In this document: piece after piece, positions 32,105 through 41,220 of the stretch
How positions within the stretch are numbered: position 1 is the stretch's first letter
Layout: each line of letters opens with the position of its first letter
Assembly (NCBI GenBank): GCA_963734085.1
Contig: CAVTFT010000007.1
Location: 124,001 to 188,000 of the forward strand
Length of the DNA stretch: 64,000 nucleotides
Direction: 5' to 3'
DNA from: CAIWHR01 sp963734085
Lineage (GTDB): Bacteria > Pseudomonadota > Gammaproteobacteria > Burkholderiales > Casimicrobiaceae
Program-made: the position numbers and the translations under genes
The notes under the pieces: generated by a model
What the model was told of the DNA's origin: nothing
Database searches by the model: none
What the model saw: only the letters and a program-made list of their open reading frames with translations

Positions 32105-34081
32105 CTACACCATGCTCCGCGCGTCTGCCGGCGCGGGTCGTGCCGCAGCAAGGCCTCTCGTCGCGCCCCCGCCCGCGGCGTAATGCAGCGGTCCTCCGCG
32201 GAAAGGCGCGAACCCGGTGCCGAAGATCGCGCCGGCATCGACGAGATCGGCGTCGGCGACGATGCCCTCGGCGAGCGCGGCTTTCGCCTCCGCGACGAAC
32301 GGACCGATCAGCCGATCGGCAAGTCCTGCGGGCACGGGACCCGCGCCCTGCTTTGCCGCTTTCCCCGTGCTCCAGTCGTAGAACCCGCGTTTGCTCTTCC
32401 GCCCGAGATGACCCGCCGCGACCAACTCGGCCAGCCTTTTCGGCGGCTCGCTGTCGGGGGACAGCATCTTGCCGACGGCGATGCAGATGTCGAGGCCGAC
32501 CGTGTCAGCGAGCTCGATCGGTCCCATCGGCATTCCGAAGGCAAGCGCCGCCTCGTCGACAGTCTCGGGCGCGATGCCTTCGTCGACGCAGCGCATCGCC
32601 GTCATCAGGTACGGCGCGAGCACGCGGTTGACGAGGAACCCTGGCGCGCTCTTCACCGGCAGCGGCAGCTTGTCGATCTGCCGGATGAATGCCGCGGCCT
32701 CGGACCGGAGATCGACCCGCGTGGCCTTCCCGGCGACAACCTCGACCAGCATCATCTGCGGCACCGGATTGAAGAAATGGATGCCGACGAGGCGCGATGG
32801 ATCGCGCATCGTGCTCGCGATGTCCTCGAGCGGAATGCTCGACGTATTGGTCGCGAGAATCGCGCCGGGCTTGGCTTTGCCTTCGAGCGCCGCGAACAGG
32901 CTGCGCTTGGCGTCGAGGTTCTCGAAGATCGCCTCGATAATGACGTCGGCGCGCGCGACGCCGGCGCCGCCCGCATCCGGAATCAAACGGTCGGACGCGT
33001 CGCGGACGCGGCGTGGATCCTTCAACCGTTGCGCAAAGAGCTTCGCGGCGCGACCGAAGGCGGGGACGAGCCGTTCCGCGTTCTGGTCCTGCAGCGTCAC
33101 CGTGAGCCCGCGCAGCGCGCACCATGCGGCGATGTCGCCGCCCATCGTGCCCGCGCCCACGACGTGAACGTGGCGCGCCTCGAAGTCGCCTTCCTTGCCC
33201 AGCGACTTCAAGCGCTCCTGCAGTCGGAACACGCGGATCAGATTGGCGGCGGTCGGCGTCTTCAGCAGCGCCGGCACCGACGCGGGATCCGACGCCGGCG
33301 CGGCGAGCGCGTTGCCGTCGTGCTTCACCCATAGGTCGAGGATCGCGTACGGCGCCGGATAGTGCTCGCGCCGGGCGCGCTTCGCGACCTGCTTTTCCGC
33401 CTGCGCGGCGATGACTCGCCGCGCGAGCGGATTCAACGTCAGCGATAACGGAAACCCGAGCGTGCGCGGTGGCGGTGCCGCCTTGATGACGCCGCGCGCC
33501 GTATTTTCCATGATCCGCGGCGGCACGCATTCGTCGGCGATGCCGAGCTTTTTCGCGCGGCGCGCGTCGATCGTCTTGCCGGTGAGCAGCAGATCGAGGG
33601 CGGCAGGCGCGCCGGCTAGGCGCGGCAGCCGCTTCATTCCGCCCCAGGCCGGAACGATGCCCAGCATCACTTCGGGCAGGCCGAGGCGCGTGCCCGGCTC
33701 GTCGACGACCACGCGATAGCGGCACGCGAGCGCCAGCTCCGTTCCGCCGCCGAGGCAGAAGCCGCGGATCAGTGCCAGCGTCGGATAGCCGACCGCGGCC
33801 AGGCGCTCGAACGTGTCCCAGCCGCGCTTCACCAGCGCAATCGCGTCGGACTCCGTCTTCACCTCGCCGAATTCGTCGATGTCGGCACCGGCGATGAAGC
33901 CGTTCGCCTTGCCCGATGCGATGACGAGCCCCTTCGGCGGCTCACGGTCGAGGAGATCGAGCGCTACGTTCAATTCGGCAAGCACGGCCGCCGACAACGT
34001 ATTGGTCGTCGTGCCGGCCTTGTCGAACGTGAGCCGCGCGAAGCCGTCGGGATCGCGGGCAAGCTTCCAGTGCTCCATCAT
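32105..34081 (-). CDS. fadJ: bifunctional enoyl-CoA hydratase / 3-hydroxyacyl-CoA dehydrogenase
   Basis: 658-aa FadJ/FadB-type alpha subunit. The N-terminal crotonase domain has GKANGFIAGADIDEF and acid residues E115 (GGGTELALACRYR) and E137 (LGLPEVMLGIVPAWGG). The NAD-binding dehydrogenase domain starts with GAGTMGG at 309-315 and has the catalytic His in VGIHFFNPVPQM. Two C-terminal helical domains follow. Its ATG overlaps the fadI stop (ATGA), so both subunits of the multienzyme complex are co-translated. Confidence 0.93.
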   Translation of the reverse strand: MMEHWKLARDPDGFARLTFDKAGTTTNTLSAAVLAELNVALDLLDREPPKGLVIASGKANGFIAGADIDEFGEVKTESDAIALVKRGWDTFERLAAVGYPTLALIRGFCLGGGTELALACRYRVVVDEPGTRLGLPEVMLGIVPAWGGMKRLPRLAGAPAALDLLLTGKTIDARRAKKLGIADECVPPRIMENTARGVIKAAPPPRTLGFPLSLTLNPLARRVIAAQAEKQVAKRARREHYPAPYAILDLWVKHDGNALAAPASDPASVPALLKTPTAANLIRVFRLQERLKSLGKEGDFEARHVHVVGAGTMGGDIAAWCALRGLTVTLQDQNAERLVPAFGRAAKLFAQRLKDPRRVRDASDRLIPDAGGAGVARADVIIEAIFENLDAKRSLFAALEGKAKPGAILATNTSSIPLEDIASTMRDPSRLVGIHFFNPVPQMMLVEVVAGKATRVDLRSEAAAFIRQIDKLPLPVKSAPGFLVNRVLAPYLMTAMRCVDEGIAPETVDEAALAFGMPMGPIELADTVGLDICIAVGKMLSPDSEPPKRLAELVAAGHLGRKSKRGFYDWSTGKAAKQGAGPVPAGLADRLIGPFVAEAKAALAEGIVADADLVDAGAIFGTGFAPFRGGPLHYAAGGGATRGLAAARPAPADARSMV

Positions 34082-35361
34082 GCACGCTCGATCAGCATCG
34101 CGCCGCCGAGTCCGCCGCCGATGCAGATCGCGGCGATGCCGCGGCGGCCGCCGGTACGTTCAAGCACATTCAGCACGTGGAGGACGATCCGTGCGCCCGA
34201 CGCACCGACCGGATGGCCGAGCGCGATCGCGCCGCCGTCGACGTTGAGCCGGGACTCGTCGATCTGCCCCAGCGGCGCATCGAGTCCGAGCTCCGTCTTG
34301 CAGTAGTCGGCGCTCGCCCAGGCGCGCTCGCAGGCGATCACCTGCGCGGCGAATGCTTCGTTGATTTCCCACGTATCGAGATCGTTCAAGCCAAGCCCGT
34401 GCCGCTTGAGGATCGGCGTTGCCGCGTGGACGGGACCGAGGCCCATCTGCGCGGGATCGAGGCCGGCCCATTGCGAATCGACGATGCGGCCCTTCGGCAC
34501 GAGCTGGTGTTCTTCGACCGCGCGCTGCGACGCCAGCACGAGCCAGGCGGCGCCGTCGGTCACCTGCGAGCTGTTGCCGGCGGTGACGTTCCCGTATTTG
34601 CGGTCGAAGAAAGGCCGGAGCTTCGCGAGATTTTCCGGCGTCGAGTCTTCGCGGACGCCGTCGTCGGCGGCATAGAGCTTGCCGGCCTTGTCGAAGAGCG
34701 GAACGACTTCGTTCGCGAAATGCCCCGCTTTTTGCGCGGCCAGCACGCGCTGGTGGCTGCGTGCGGAGAATTCGTCCATCTCGCGCCGGGTGATGCCGAA
34801 TCGATACGCGAGATTTTCGGCGGTCTGCCCCATCAGCAGACCCACGATCGGATCGGTGAGGCCCTTCATGAGGCCGATCACCGGCGCGAGGTAGCCGGGC
34901 CGGAATTTCGCCAGCAACGCCGCCCGCTGGCCGAGCGACTTCGCCGCATACCAGTTCGCGAGCCATACCACCATCGCGTCGGAAAAAAGGAGCGGCGCGC
35001 GCGACAGCGCGTCGGTGCCGCCGGCGAGCACGAGGTTCGATCGGCCGATTCGGATATTCGCAATCGCCGAATCGAGCGCCTGCATCCCCGACGCGCAGTT
35101 GCGCATCACCGTCCAGCCAGGCACTTTCTTGCCGCAGCCCATCCGCAGCGCGACGACGCGGCCGATGTTGACCTCGTCGACCGACGGCGCGGCGCAGCCG
35201 AGGATCACTTCGTCCAGCTCGGGCGGCTCGAAGCTCTGCCGGACGAGGAGCGCGCGGCCCGCATCGGTCGCGAGGTCGGAGGCCGAAAACGGGCCGGGCC
35301 GGTTGCGTGCCTTCAGAAACGGCGTGCGCGCGCCGTCGATGATGTAGATGGAGTCGTTCAC
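34078..35361 (-). CDS. fadI: acetyl-CoA acyltransferase (3-ketoacyl-CoA thiolase)
   Basis: 427-aa thiolase completing the beta-oxidation cycle. Nucleophile Cys89 in RNCASGMQA, His383 in GHPVGASGAR and Cys413 in CIGGGLGGAM. The length and LGPVHAATPILKRHG region match the FadI-type rather than the shorter PhaA-type, though an acetoacetyl-CoA thiolase role cannot be excluded. It lies between fadE (13-bp gap) and fadJ (4-bp overlap). Confidence 0.92.
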   Translation of the reverse strand: MNDSIYIIDGARTPFLKARNRPGPFSASDLATDAGRALLVRQSFEPPELDEVILGCAAPSVDEVNIGRVVALRMGCGKKVPGWTVMRNCASGMQALDSAIANIRIGRSNLVLAGGTDALSRAPLLFSDAMVVWLANWYAAKSLGQRAALLAKFRPGYLAPVIGLMKGLTDPIVGLLMGQTAENLAYRFGITRREMDEFSARSHQRVLAAQKAGHFANEVVPLFDKAGKLYAADDGVREDSTPENLAKLRPFFDRKYGNVTAGNSSQVTDGAAWLVLASQRAVEEHQLVPKGRIVDSQWAGLDPAQMGLGPVHAATPILKRHGLGLNDLDTWEINEAFAAQVIACERAWASADYCKTELGLDAPLGQIDESRLNVDGGAIALGHPVGASGARIVLHVLNVLERTGGRRGIAAICIGGGLGGAMLIERA

Positions 35362-35374
35362 GGGATCATCCTCG

Positions 35375-37891
35375 TCATGCGGCGGCCTTGTGGACGACTG
35401 GCGGCGCCAGTTGCACGCCGATCGCGTCGCCGAGGTTCATCTCGGACGCGCCGAGATCGTGCGCGAAATCGTCGACGCGGATTACCTTTGCCGTCAGCTC
35501 GCGCGCGGCGAGCACAGTCGCGCCTTCGGCGGCGTTGATGATCCCTGCCGCTTGCGCACGTTCGACCAGCACGTCGAGGCCTGCGCCCGCCGGGAGCTTC
35601 GCGTCGAACCGCCCCTCCTTCGCGGCGGCGCGGATTTTCGCTTCGATCGGCTCCGCCGCGAGCGTTGCAGCGAGCGCGCGCTCGATCAGAGTGAGCGGAT
35701 TGTCGCCCGATTCCGGGATGTACACGCCCGCCGTCAGCCGATCACGCGTCGCCGAAGGTTCGAGCAGCAGCCTCGCGACCTCGTGCCCCAGCTTGTCCGA
35801 CGGCACGACATACGGGCGGCCGAGTGGAAACACGATCCGGCGCAGCACCGCCGCGATCGCCCGGTTCGGGAAATTGGAGATCACGCCTTCGAACGCCGTT
35901 TGCGCCTTGAACATCGCGTCCCAGATCGCCCAGTGCATCAGCGGCGCGTCGCCCTGCTGCCGGCCCTCGACCTCGTAGCGCTTCAACGTCGCCGAGCACA
36001 GATACATGAGCGAGAGGATGTCGCCCAACCGCGCCGAGAGCTTCTCCTTGCGCTTGAGCGCGCCGCCGAGCGAGCCCATCGACACGTCCGCGAGGAACGC
36101 GAGCGCGGCCGAGTAGCGCGTGAGCTGCTGGTAGTAGCGGCGCGTCTCCGGCGCAACGCCGGACGGCACGCGAACGAAATGCGAACCCGTGATTCCGGTG
36201 ACGAGCGTGCGCGCCATGTTCGACAGCGTGAACCCGATGTGGCCGAAGAGCGCCGCGTCGAAGGCGATCGACGCCTTCGTGAGGTCGGTTGCGCGCGCGG
36301 CTTCGATTTCCTTCAGCACGTACGGGTGGCAGCGTATCGCGCCCTGGCCGAAGACGATGAGGCTCCGGGTCAGGATGTTGGCGCCCTCGACCGTGATCAT
36401 GATCGGCACCTGCATGTACGCGCCGCCGATGAAATTCGACGGACCCATGCAGATGCCCTTGCCGCCGACGACGTCCATCGCATCGATGACAACCTGGCGG
36501 CCGCGCTCGGTCAGGTGCAGCTTGGCGATGCCGGAGATCACCGCCGGCTTCTCGCCCAGATCGACTGCCGTCGTCGTCAGCACGCGCGCAGCGTCCATCA
36601 TGTACAGATTGCCGCCCATCCGCGCGAGCGGCTCCTCGATCCCTTCGAACTTGCCGATCGGCGTCTTGAACTGCGTGCGCACGCGCGCGTACCCACCGGT
36701 GGCGCGCACCGCGAGCTTCGCCATGCCGGTCGACGAGGAGGGCAGCGAAATGCCGCGGCCCGCGGCGAGACACTCCATCAACATCCGCCAGCCGCGCCCC
36801 AGCATCGGCTGGCCGCCTATCACCCAGTCCATCGGGATGAAGACGTCCTTGCCCCACGTCGGGCCGTTCTGGAACGCCGCGGTGAGCGGCATGTGCCGGC
36901 GGCCGATTTCGACGCCGGGATGCGACGTCGGGACGAGCGCACACGTGATCCCGATGTCTTCCTTGTCACCGACGAGATGGTCGGGGTCGTAGGCGCGGAA
37001 GGCGAGGCCCAGCAGCGTCGCGACGGGGCCGAGCGTGATGTAGCGCTTCTCCCACGTCACGCGCAAGCCCAGCGCGCGCTTGCCGTCGTGCTCACCCCAG
37101 CAGACGATCCCGTAGTCGGGAATCGCGGCGGCGTCGGACCCCGCATTCGGATTGGTGAGCGCGAAGCACGGGATCTCGAGACCTTTCGCAAGCCGCGGCA
37201 GGTAGTGGCGCTTCTGCTCTTCGGTGCCGTAGTGCGCGATCAGCTCGCCCGGCCCGAGCGAGTTCGGCACCATCACCGTCACCGAGATGGTTCCCGAATG
37301 CGTCGACAGCTTGGTCATCACCTGCGAGTGCGCGTACGCCGAGAAGCCGAGACCGCCGAATTCCTTCGCGATGGCCATCCCCCAGAAGCCCTTGTCTTTG
37401 ATGTACTGCCACACCGCGGGGGGCAGGTCGTGGTGGATGTTCGTGGTCTCCCAGTCGGTGACCATCGCGCAAAGCTCCTCGGTCTCGTGGTCGAGGAAGT
37501 GCTGCTCTTCGGGCGTGAGCATGGGACGCGGCGCCGCGAGGAGCTTCATCCAGTCGGGCTTGCCTGAAAAGAGCTCGCCGTCCCACCAGACGGTGCCTGC
37601 TTCGATCGCTTCGCGCTCGGTCTGCGACATCGGCGGCAGCACCTTGCGGAACGCCGAAAGCACCGCGTCGCTCACGAGCTTGCGGCGCAACGCCGGGGCG
37701 TTGAGCGGGAGGGCGAGCAGGACGAAGACGACGGCGAAGAGGAGCACGAGCGACGTCGGGAGCACCTGCGCGCCCCAGGCGAACGCGAGCGCGACGGCCA
37801 GACCCGCACTCCACAGGATGCCTGATGCATTGACGTAAGCGAGCGCGAACGCACCGATCAGGACGGCGATGAACCAGGCGAGGATCAGCAT
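35375..37891 (-). CDS. fadE: acyl-CoA dehydrogenase FadE
   Basis: 838-aa enzyme of the large FadE class, catalysing the first oxidation of acyl-CoA. Two or three hydrophobic N-terminal segments (MLILAWFIAVLIGAFALAYV; LPTSLVLLFAVVFVLLALPL) anchor it at the membrane. The acyl-CoA dehydrogenase core follows (WGMAIAKEFGGLGFSAYAHS, ALTNPNAGSDAAAIPD, VEGANILTRSLIVFGQGAIR), with the family's C-terminal DUF1974 extension. The ATG at 37891 fits the family start. It is first in the fadE-fadI-fadJ run, 109 bp from tetR. Confidence 0.94.
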   Translation of the reverse strand: MLILAWFIAVLIGAFALAYVNASGILWSAGLAVALAFAWGAQVLPTSLVLLFAVVFVLLALPLNAPALRRKLVSDAVLSAFRKVLPPMSQTEREAIEAGTVWWDGELFSGKPDWMKLLAAPRPMLTPEEQHFLDHETEELCAMVTDWETTNIHHDLPPAVWQYIKDKGFWGMAIAKEFGGLGFSAYAHSQVMTKLSTHSGTISVTVMVPNSLGPGELIAHYGTEEQKRHYLPRLAKGLEIPCFALTNPNAGSDAAAIPDYGIVCWGEHDGKRALGLRVTWEKRYITLGPVATLLGLAFRAYDPDHLVGDKEDIGITCALVPTSHPGVEIGRRHMPLTAAFQNGPTWGKDVFIPMDWVIGGQPMLGRGWRMLMECLAAGRGISLPSSSTGMAKLAVRATGGYARVRTQFKTPIGKFEGIEEPLARMGGNLYMMDAARVLTTTAVDLGEKPAVISGIAKLHLTERGRQVVIDAMDVVGGKGICMGPSNFIGGAYMQVPIMITVEGANILTRSLIVFGQGAIRCHPYVLKEIEAARATDLTKASIAFDAALFGHIGFTLSNMARTLVTGITGSHFVRVPSGVAPETRRYYQQLTRYSAALAFLADVSMGSLGGALKRKEKLSARLGDILSLMYLCSATLKRYEVEGRQQGDAPLMHWAIWDAMFKAQTAFEGVISNFPNRAIAAVLRRIVFPLGRPYVVPSDKLGHEVARLLLEPSATRDRLTAGVYIPESGDNPLTLIERALAATLAAEPIEAKIRAAAKEGRFDAKLPAGAGLDVLVERAQAAGIINAAEGATVLAARELTAKVIRVDDFAHDLGASEMNLGDAIGVQLAPPVVHKAAA

Positions 37892-37999
37892 CGAAGACTC
37901 CCAGTCGAATTCATGCAAAGGCGCTTCATCTTTGTCCCACGAAATTCCCCGCGGCCGCTTGCGGGAGCGGGGGAAGCGTCGAGGGCGCAACCCGGCTCA

Positions 38000-38716
38000 T
38001 CAGCGGAACCGCTGCAACTCGCCGTCGAGCGCGCGGCTCGCCTCGGAGAGCTCCGGCGGTGATTGCAATCCGGCGAGCAGGAAAGGCGCGAGCCTTCGCA
38101 GCAGCATTTCGTCGTTGCCGGCTTCGGCCGGCGTGAGTTCCGCGATCAGCTTCAGCGCATCGGTCCCCGCCAGTGTGTACGACAGCGCGCCCATGATGAA
38201 GTGCAGGCGCCACGAGAGCTCCTTCGCGGGCAATTGCGGCAGCGCGCGGGCGAACGCCGCCTTGAAGCGGCCGATCATCACCGCGTATTGGCCCGACAGG
38301 AACCGCCGGATGAACGGCGCGGGATCGGCATACGCTCGTCCCAGCAGCCGCAGAAAGTTCTCCCCGCCGCGCTCGGGGTCGCGCGCGAGCGCGAGCGCCG
38401 GGATGAACATCGCCGACAGGATCCGCTCGCAGGGCACCGGCTCCGGCGCCGTGTCGTGCTCGAGTCGCGTCAGGAGATCGAGACGCTCCTGGTTCATCGG
38501 ATCGAGCCTTCGGGTCAGCACCGCCTGGAATAGCTCTTCCTTGCTGCCGAAGTGATAGTTGACCGCGGCCAGATTGACCCCGGCAGCGGCAGTGATGAGG
38601 CGCAAGCTCGTCGCCTCGAAGCCGTGCTCCATGAAGAGCGCTTCGGCGGCGTCGAGAATCCGTATCTTCGTCGCCAGCGGCGCACGCGCTTCCGTCATCC
38701 GCACAACATTGCTCAT
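38000..38716 (-). CDS. TetR family fatty-acid regulator, PsrA/FadR-like
   Basis: 238-aa repressor. TetR_N helix-turn-helix is ILDAAEALFMEHGFEATSLRLI and NLAAVNYHFGSKEELFQAVL (about residues 23-65). The C-terminal part (RRLDPMNQERLDLLTRLE, HFIMGALSYTLAG) resembles regulators of fatty-acid oxidation such as PsrA, which release DNA on binding long-chain acids or acyl-CoA. The ATG at 38716 (MSNVVRMTEA) lies at the very edge of dispersed repeat copy 4, which supplies ATGAG. A PsrA-like palindrome overlaps its own promoter, implying autoregulation; fadE follows directly. Confidence 0.85.
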   Translation of the reverse strand: MSNVVRMTEARAPLATKIRILDAAEALFMEHGFEATSLRLITAAAGVNLAAVNYHFGSKEELFQAVLTRRLDPMNQERLDLLTRLEHDTAPEPVPCERILSAMFIPALALARDPERGGENFLRLLGRAYADPAPFIRRFLSGQYAVMIGRFKAAFARALPQLPAKELSWRLHFIMGALSYTLAGTDALKLIAELTPAEAGNDEMLLRRLAPFLLAGLQSPPELSEASRALDGELQRFR

Positions 38717-38825
38717 ACCGCGGCCTCCGCACGTTCCTCTTTCCACGAAGCGCGGCTGCGTCGGCCGCGCTCAATCGCTCGCGGACGCGCCCTTCGGGCC
38801 TGCGCTTCGCGCCGCTCGCTCATTC
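38712..38825 (-). repeat. dispersed repeat, family A copy 4 (5' leader of tetR)
   Basis: The 28-bp block at 38712-38739 is the exact inverse of 17732-17759. Further blocks AGCGATTGAGCGCGGCCGAC and CAGGCCCGAAGGGCGCGTCC also match copy 1. It makes up the untranslated leader and the start codon of tetR, in the direction of transcription. Confidence 0.8.
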
Positions 38826-38897
38826 ACACCTTTCCATTCGCGGTCGATGCGGAGGAAGCCATTCCTCACCGCCCGCATCCGCGTGGTCGGCATCTCG

Positions 38898-38960
38898 ATC
38901 AAACGTTTGTTTGAATGCTAGAGGCGTTCGGCCGGACCTGTCAACGGGGATTTGACAGGT
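38898..38960 (-). promoter_or_regulatory. tetR promoter with PsrA-like operator
   Basis: On the minus strand: -35 TTGACA (38943-38938), 18-bp spacer, -10 TAGCAT (38919-38914), then directly the palindrome TCAAAC-GTTT-GTTTGA (38898-38913) where transcription would begin. The core CAAACGTTTG fits the G/CAAAC-N2-4-GTTTG/C pattern known for Pseudomonas PsrA. A perfect inverted repeat GACCTGTCAA-N7-TTGACAGGTC (38934-38960) encloses the -35 and may be a second site. The remainder of the gap up to 39150 holds nothing I recognise. Confidence 0.65.
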
Positions 38961-39150
38961 CCTGTAGTAAATGCCGCCCTGTGTGAGCGCACACTCTCGC
39001 TTCATTCGGGCCGTGGCACCGATCTCATTGGCAGCTTGCCGCCGCCGAGGGGTCTTGACACGGGTTAGTCGGTGGCGCGAGCCTCCGGCTGACACTGCGG
39101 GCAATGACGCGTCGCCGCCGGGCCGGCGTCGCCAGCCACTCTGCTTGCTT

Positions 39151-40836
39151 TCAGTCCGGCACCGGTCCCGCATAGGCGGCGTCGATCCGGTCTTTGAAGC
39201 GCGCAGCGACCAGCAGGCGTTTCAACTTCAGCGTCGGCGTGAGGAGCCCGCTCTCGACGTCCCACGGCTCGTGCGTCGCAATCACGCGCCGCACGCGAAC
39301 CCAGCGCGGGAACGCCTTCAACTGGTCGTTGGCGCGCCGCAGCAGCGCTTTTTCGTCCGATTCCTGCGTCACCGCGAGCAGCACCGGAAAGGGACGGCCC
39401 TCGCCGATCAGCATGACCTGCTCGAACACCGGGTCATGCAGAAGCGCGAGCTCGACGTCCTGCGGCGAGAGCTTTTCCCCGTTCGACATGACGAGGATGT
39501 CCTTCGCCCGCCCGCGAATATAGATCTTGCCGCCGCGGATTTCGGCCAGGTCTCCGGTATGGAGCCACCCTTGCGCGTCCAGCAGCGCGCGTGTCGCTTC
39601 CGGGTTGCGCCAGTAACCCAGCATCACGCTTCCGCCGCGAACGACGAGCTCGCCGGACTCGAGCGTCGTTGCCTCGACGCCCGGCAGCGGGGGACCGACC
39701 GATTCGGGCACGTTGTCGCGCTCGAGATTCACCGCGATCACCGGCGACGCTTCGGTCATTCCGTACCCTTGCAGCAACGGCAGCCCGAGGCCGATGAATC
39801 GCCGCGCGAGCGCCGGGTCGAGCGGCGCGCCTCCGACGACGACGAGGCGCAACCGTCCGCCGAGCTTCGCGAGGATCGGTCGTGCGACCAAGGCGCGCAG
39901 GGTTTGCCAGACGAGCTGCGCGATCGGCGAGGCGTTACCCTGCGCGACGCGCACGCCCAGAGCGACACAGCGGTCGAAGAGCGCCTTTTGCAGCGGCGAC
40001 GCGGCGAGTCGCTGATCGATGCGCGCCGCGAAGCGCTCGAAAATCCGCGGCACCGCGAACATGACGGTCGGCCGCTCGGCGACAAGATCATCGGCGAGGC
40101 GGGCGACCCCGCGGCCGAACACCACCTGTGCGCCGAGCGAAAGCGGCAGATAGTAGCCGCCGGTGCGTTCGAACATGTGCGACAGCGGCAGCACCGACAG
40201 AAAACGATCCGGCCGTCGCGCCATCTGCGTCGCCTGACAGGACGTCACGTTGGCGATGATGTTGCCGTGCGACAGCATCACGCCCTTCGGCCGGCCGGCG
40301 GTACCCGACGTATAGCAGATCGTGGCGAGGCTCTCGGCGGGCAGCGGCCGGATCTCCGGTTCGCCGCCTTCCGCGGGCAGCAGGCGCGCCGCCGTCGTCG
40401 TGCCATCGGTTTCTGCCAGCACCCCTTCGGCGCGCAGCACGACGATTCGCGGCGTGCGTCCGGCGGCCGTCGCGGCTCTGCGGACGCCGTGCGAGAGCCT
40501 GATGTTCTCGACGATGACGAGCCTCGCATCGGCATCGGCGACGCACCACGCCACGTCCTCGGCATTGTCCTCGACGTAGAGCGGCACGACGACGAGGCCC
40601 AGGCCCAGCGCCGCGAGATCGCTCGCGACCCAGTCGACGCCGTTGCGCGCGCAAATCGCGATACGCTCGCCTGGCGCGAGGCCCTCGCTCCGGAAAGCCG
40701 CCTGCCAGCGCGCGATGTCCATCGCCAGCGCCCCGGCGGTCACGTCGTGCCACGTTCCCTCCGCATAATGGCGATAGAGGACGGTGTCGCGACGCGCGAG
40801 GTGCTGCGCGAAAAAATCGGCGATGTTGGCGGCCAT
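39151..40836 (-). CDS. long-chain acyl-CoA synthetase, FAA1/COG1022 type
   Basis: 561-aa AMP-forming ligase distinct from FadD: it belongs to the COG1022 group with CYTSGTAGRPKGVMLSHGNI as P-loop motif, PLSHMFERTGGYYLPLS, and LLQGYGMTEASPVIAVN. The adenylate-forming signature is WLHTGDLAEIRGGKIYIRGRAKD. It activates long-chain acids; with fadD it gives the cluster two synthetases, possibly one for degradation and one for lipid storage. It is 190 bp upstream of the tetR promoter and co-directional. Confidence 0.9.
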   Translation of the reverse strand: MAANIADFFAQHLARRDTVLYRHYAEGTWHDVTAGALAMDIARWQAAFRSEGLAPGERIAICARNGVDWVASDLAALGLGLVVVPLYVEDNAEDVAWCVADADARLVIVENIRLSHGVRRAATAAGRTPRIVVLRAEGVLAETDGTTTAARLLPAEGGEPEIRPLPAESLATICYTSGTAGRPKGVMLSHGNIIANVTSCQATQMARRPDRFLSVLPLSHMFERTGGYYLPLSLGAQVVFGRGVARLADDLVAERPTVMFAVPRIFERFAARIDQRLAASPLQKALFDRCVALGVRVAQGNASPIAQLVWQTLRALVARPILAKLGGRLRLVVVGGAPLDPALARRFIGLGLPLLQGYGMTEASPVIAVNLERDNVPESVGPPLPGVEATTLESGELVVRGGSVMLGYWRNPEATRALLDAQGWLHTGDLAEIRGGKIYIRGRAKDILVMSNGEKLSPQDVELALLHDPVFEQVMLIGEGRPFPVLLAVTQESDEKALLRRANDQLKAFPRWVRVRRVIATHEPWDVESGLLTPTLKLKRLLVAARFKDRIDAAYAGPVPD

Positions 40837-40903
40837 GCCCGGTTCAGCGACGCACTGCGGCGCACGCGCAGTTGGCTATACTTGGCCGGGGAGGATGCCG
40901 CCG

Positions 40904-41191
40904 ATGGCTACCGTCGCGATCGCCAAAAAGCACCACCTGTCCCACCAGAAGGCGAAGGAAGCCGCGCAGAAGATCGCCGACGACTTGAGCGCGCGCTTCG
41001 ACCTCGAATGCGCGTGGAACGGCGATCACATCGAATTCCGGCGCCCGGGGGTAACGGGCACGCTCTCGGTCGGCCGGAACGAGGTGCGCCTCGACTGCGA
41101 ACTGGGATTCCTGCTGTCGATGCTGAAGCCGACGATCGAGCAGGTGGTCCACCGCGACTTCGCCAAGTACTTCGGCAAGGGCAAGGCCTGA
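40904..41191 (+). CDS. polyhydroxyalkanoate granule-system protein (PHA_gran_rgn)
   Basis: 95-aa protein: MATVAIAKKHHLSHQKAKEAAQKIADDL, then LECAWNGDHIEFRRPGVTGTLSVG and VRLDCELGFLLSMLKPTIEQVVHRDFAKYFG. This matches the small PHA-system family (PF09650/TIGR02610) commonly near phasins. The exact role is unknown; association with PHA granules is from family context. The ATG at 40904 is preferred over 40895 because the GGGGAGGA ribosome-binding site then has proper spacing. It is divergent from the acyl-CoA synthetase. Confidence 0.82.
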   Translation: MATVAIAKKHHLSHQKAKEAAQKIADDLSARFDLECAWNGDHIEFRRPGVTGTLSVGRNEVRLDCELGFLLSMLKPTIEQVVHRDFAKYFGKGKA

Positions 41192-41220
41192 CCGAAGAGC
41201 GGGCGCTGCGCTGCGCGACG

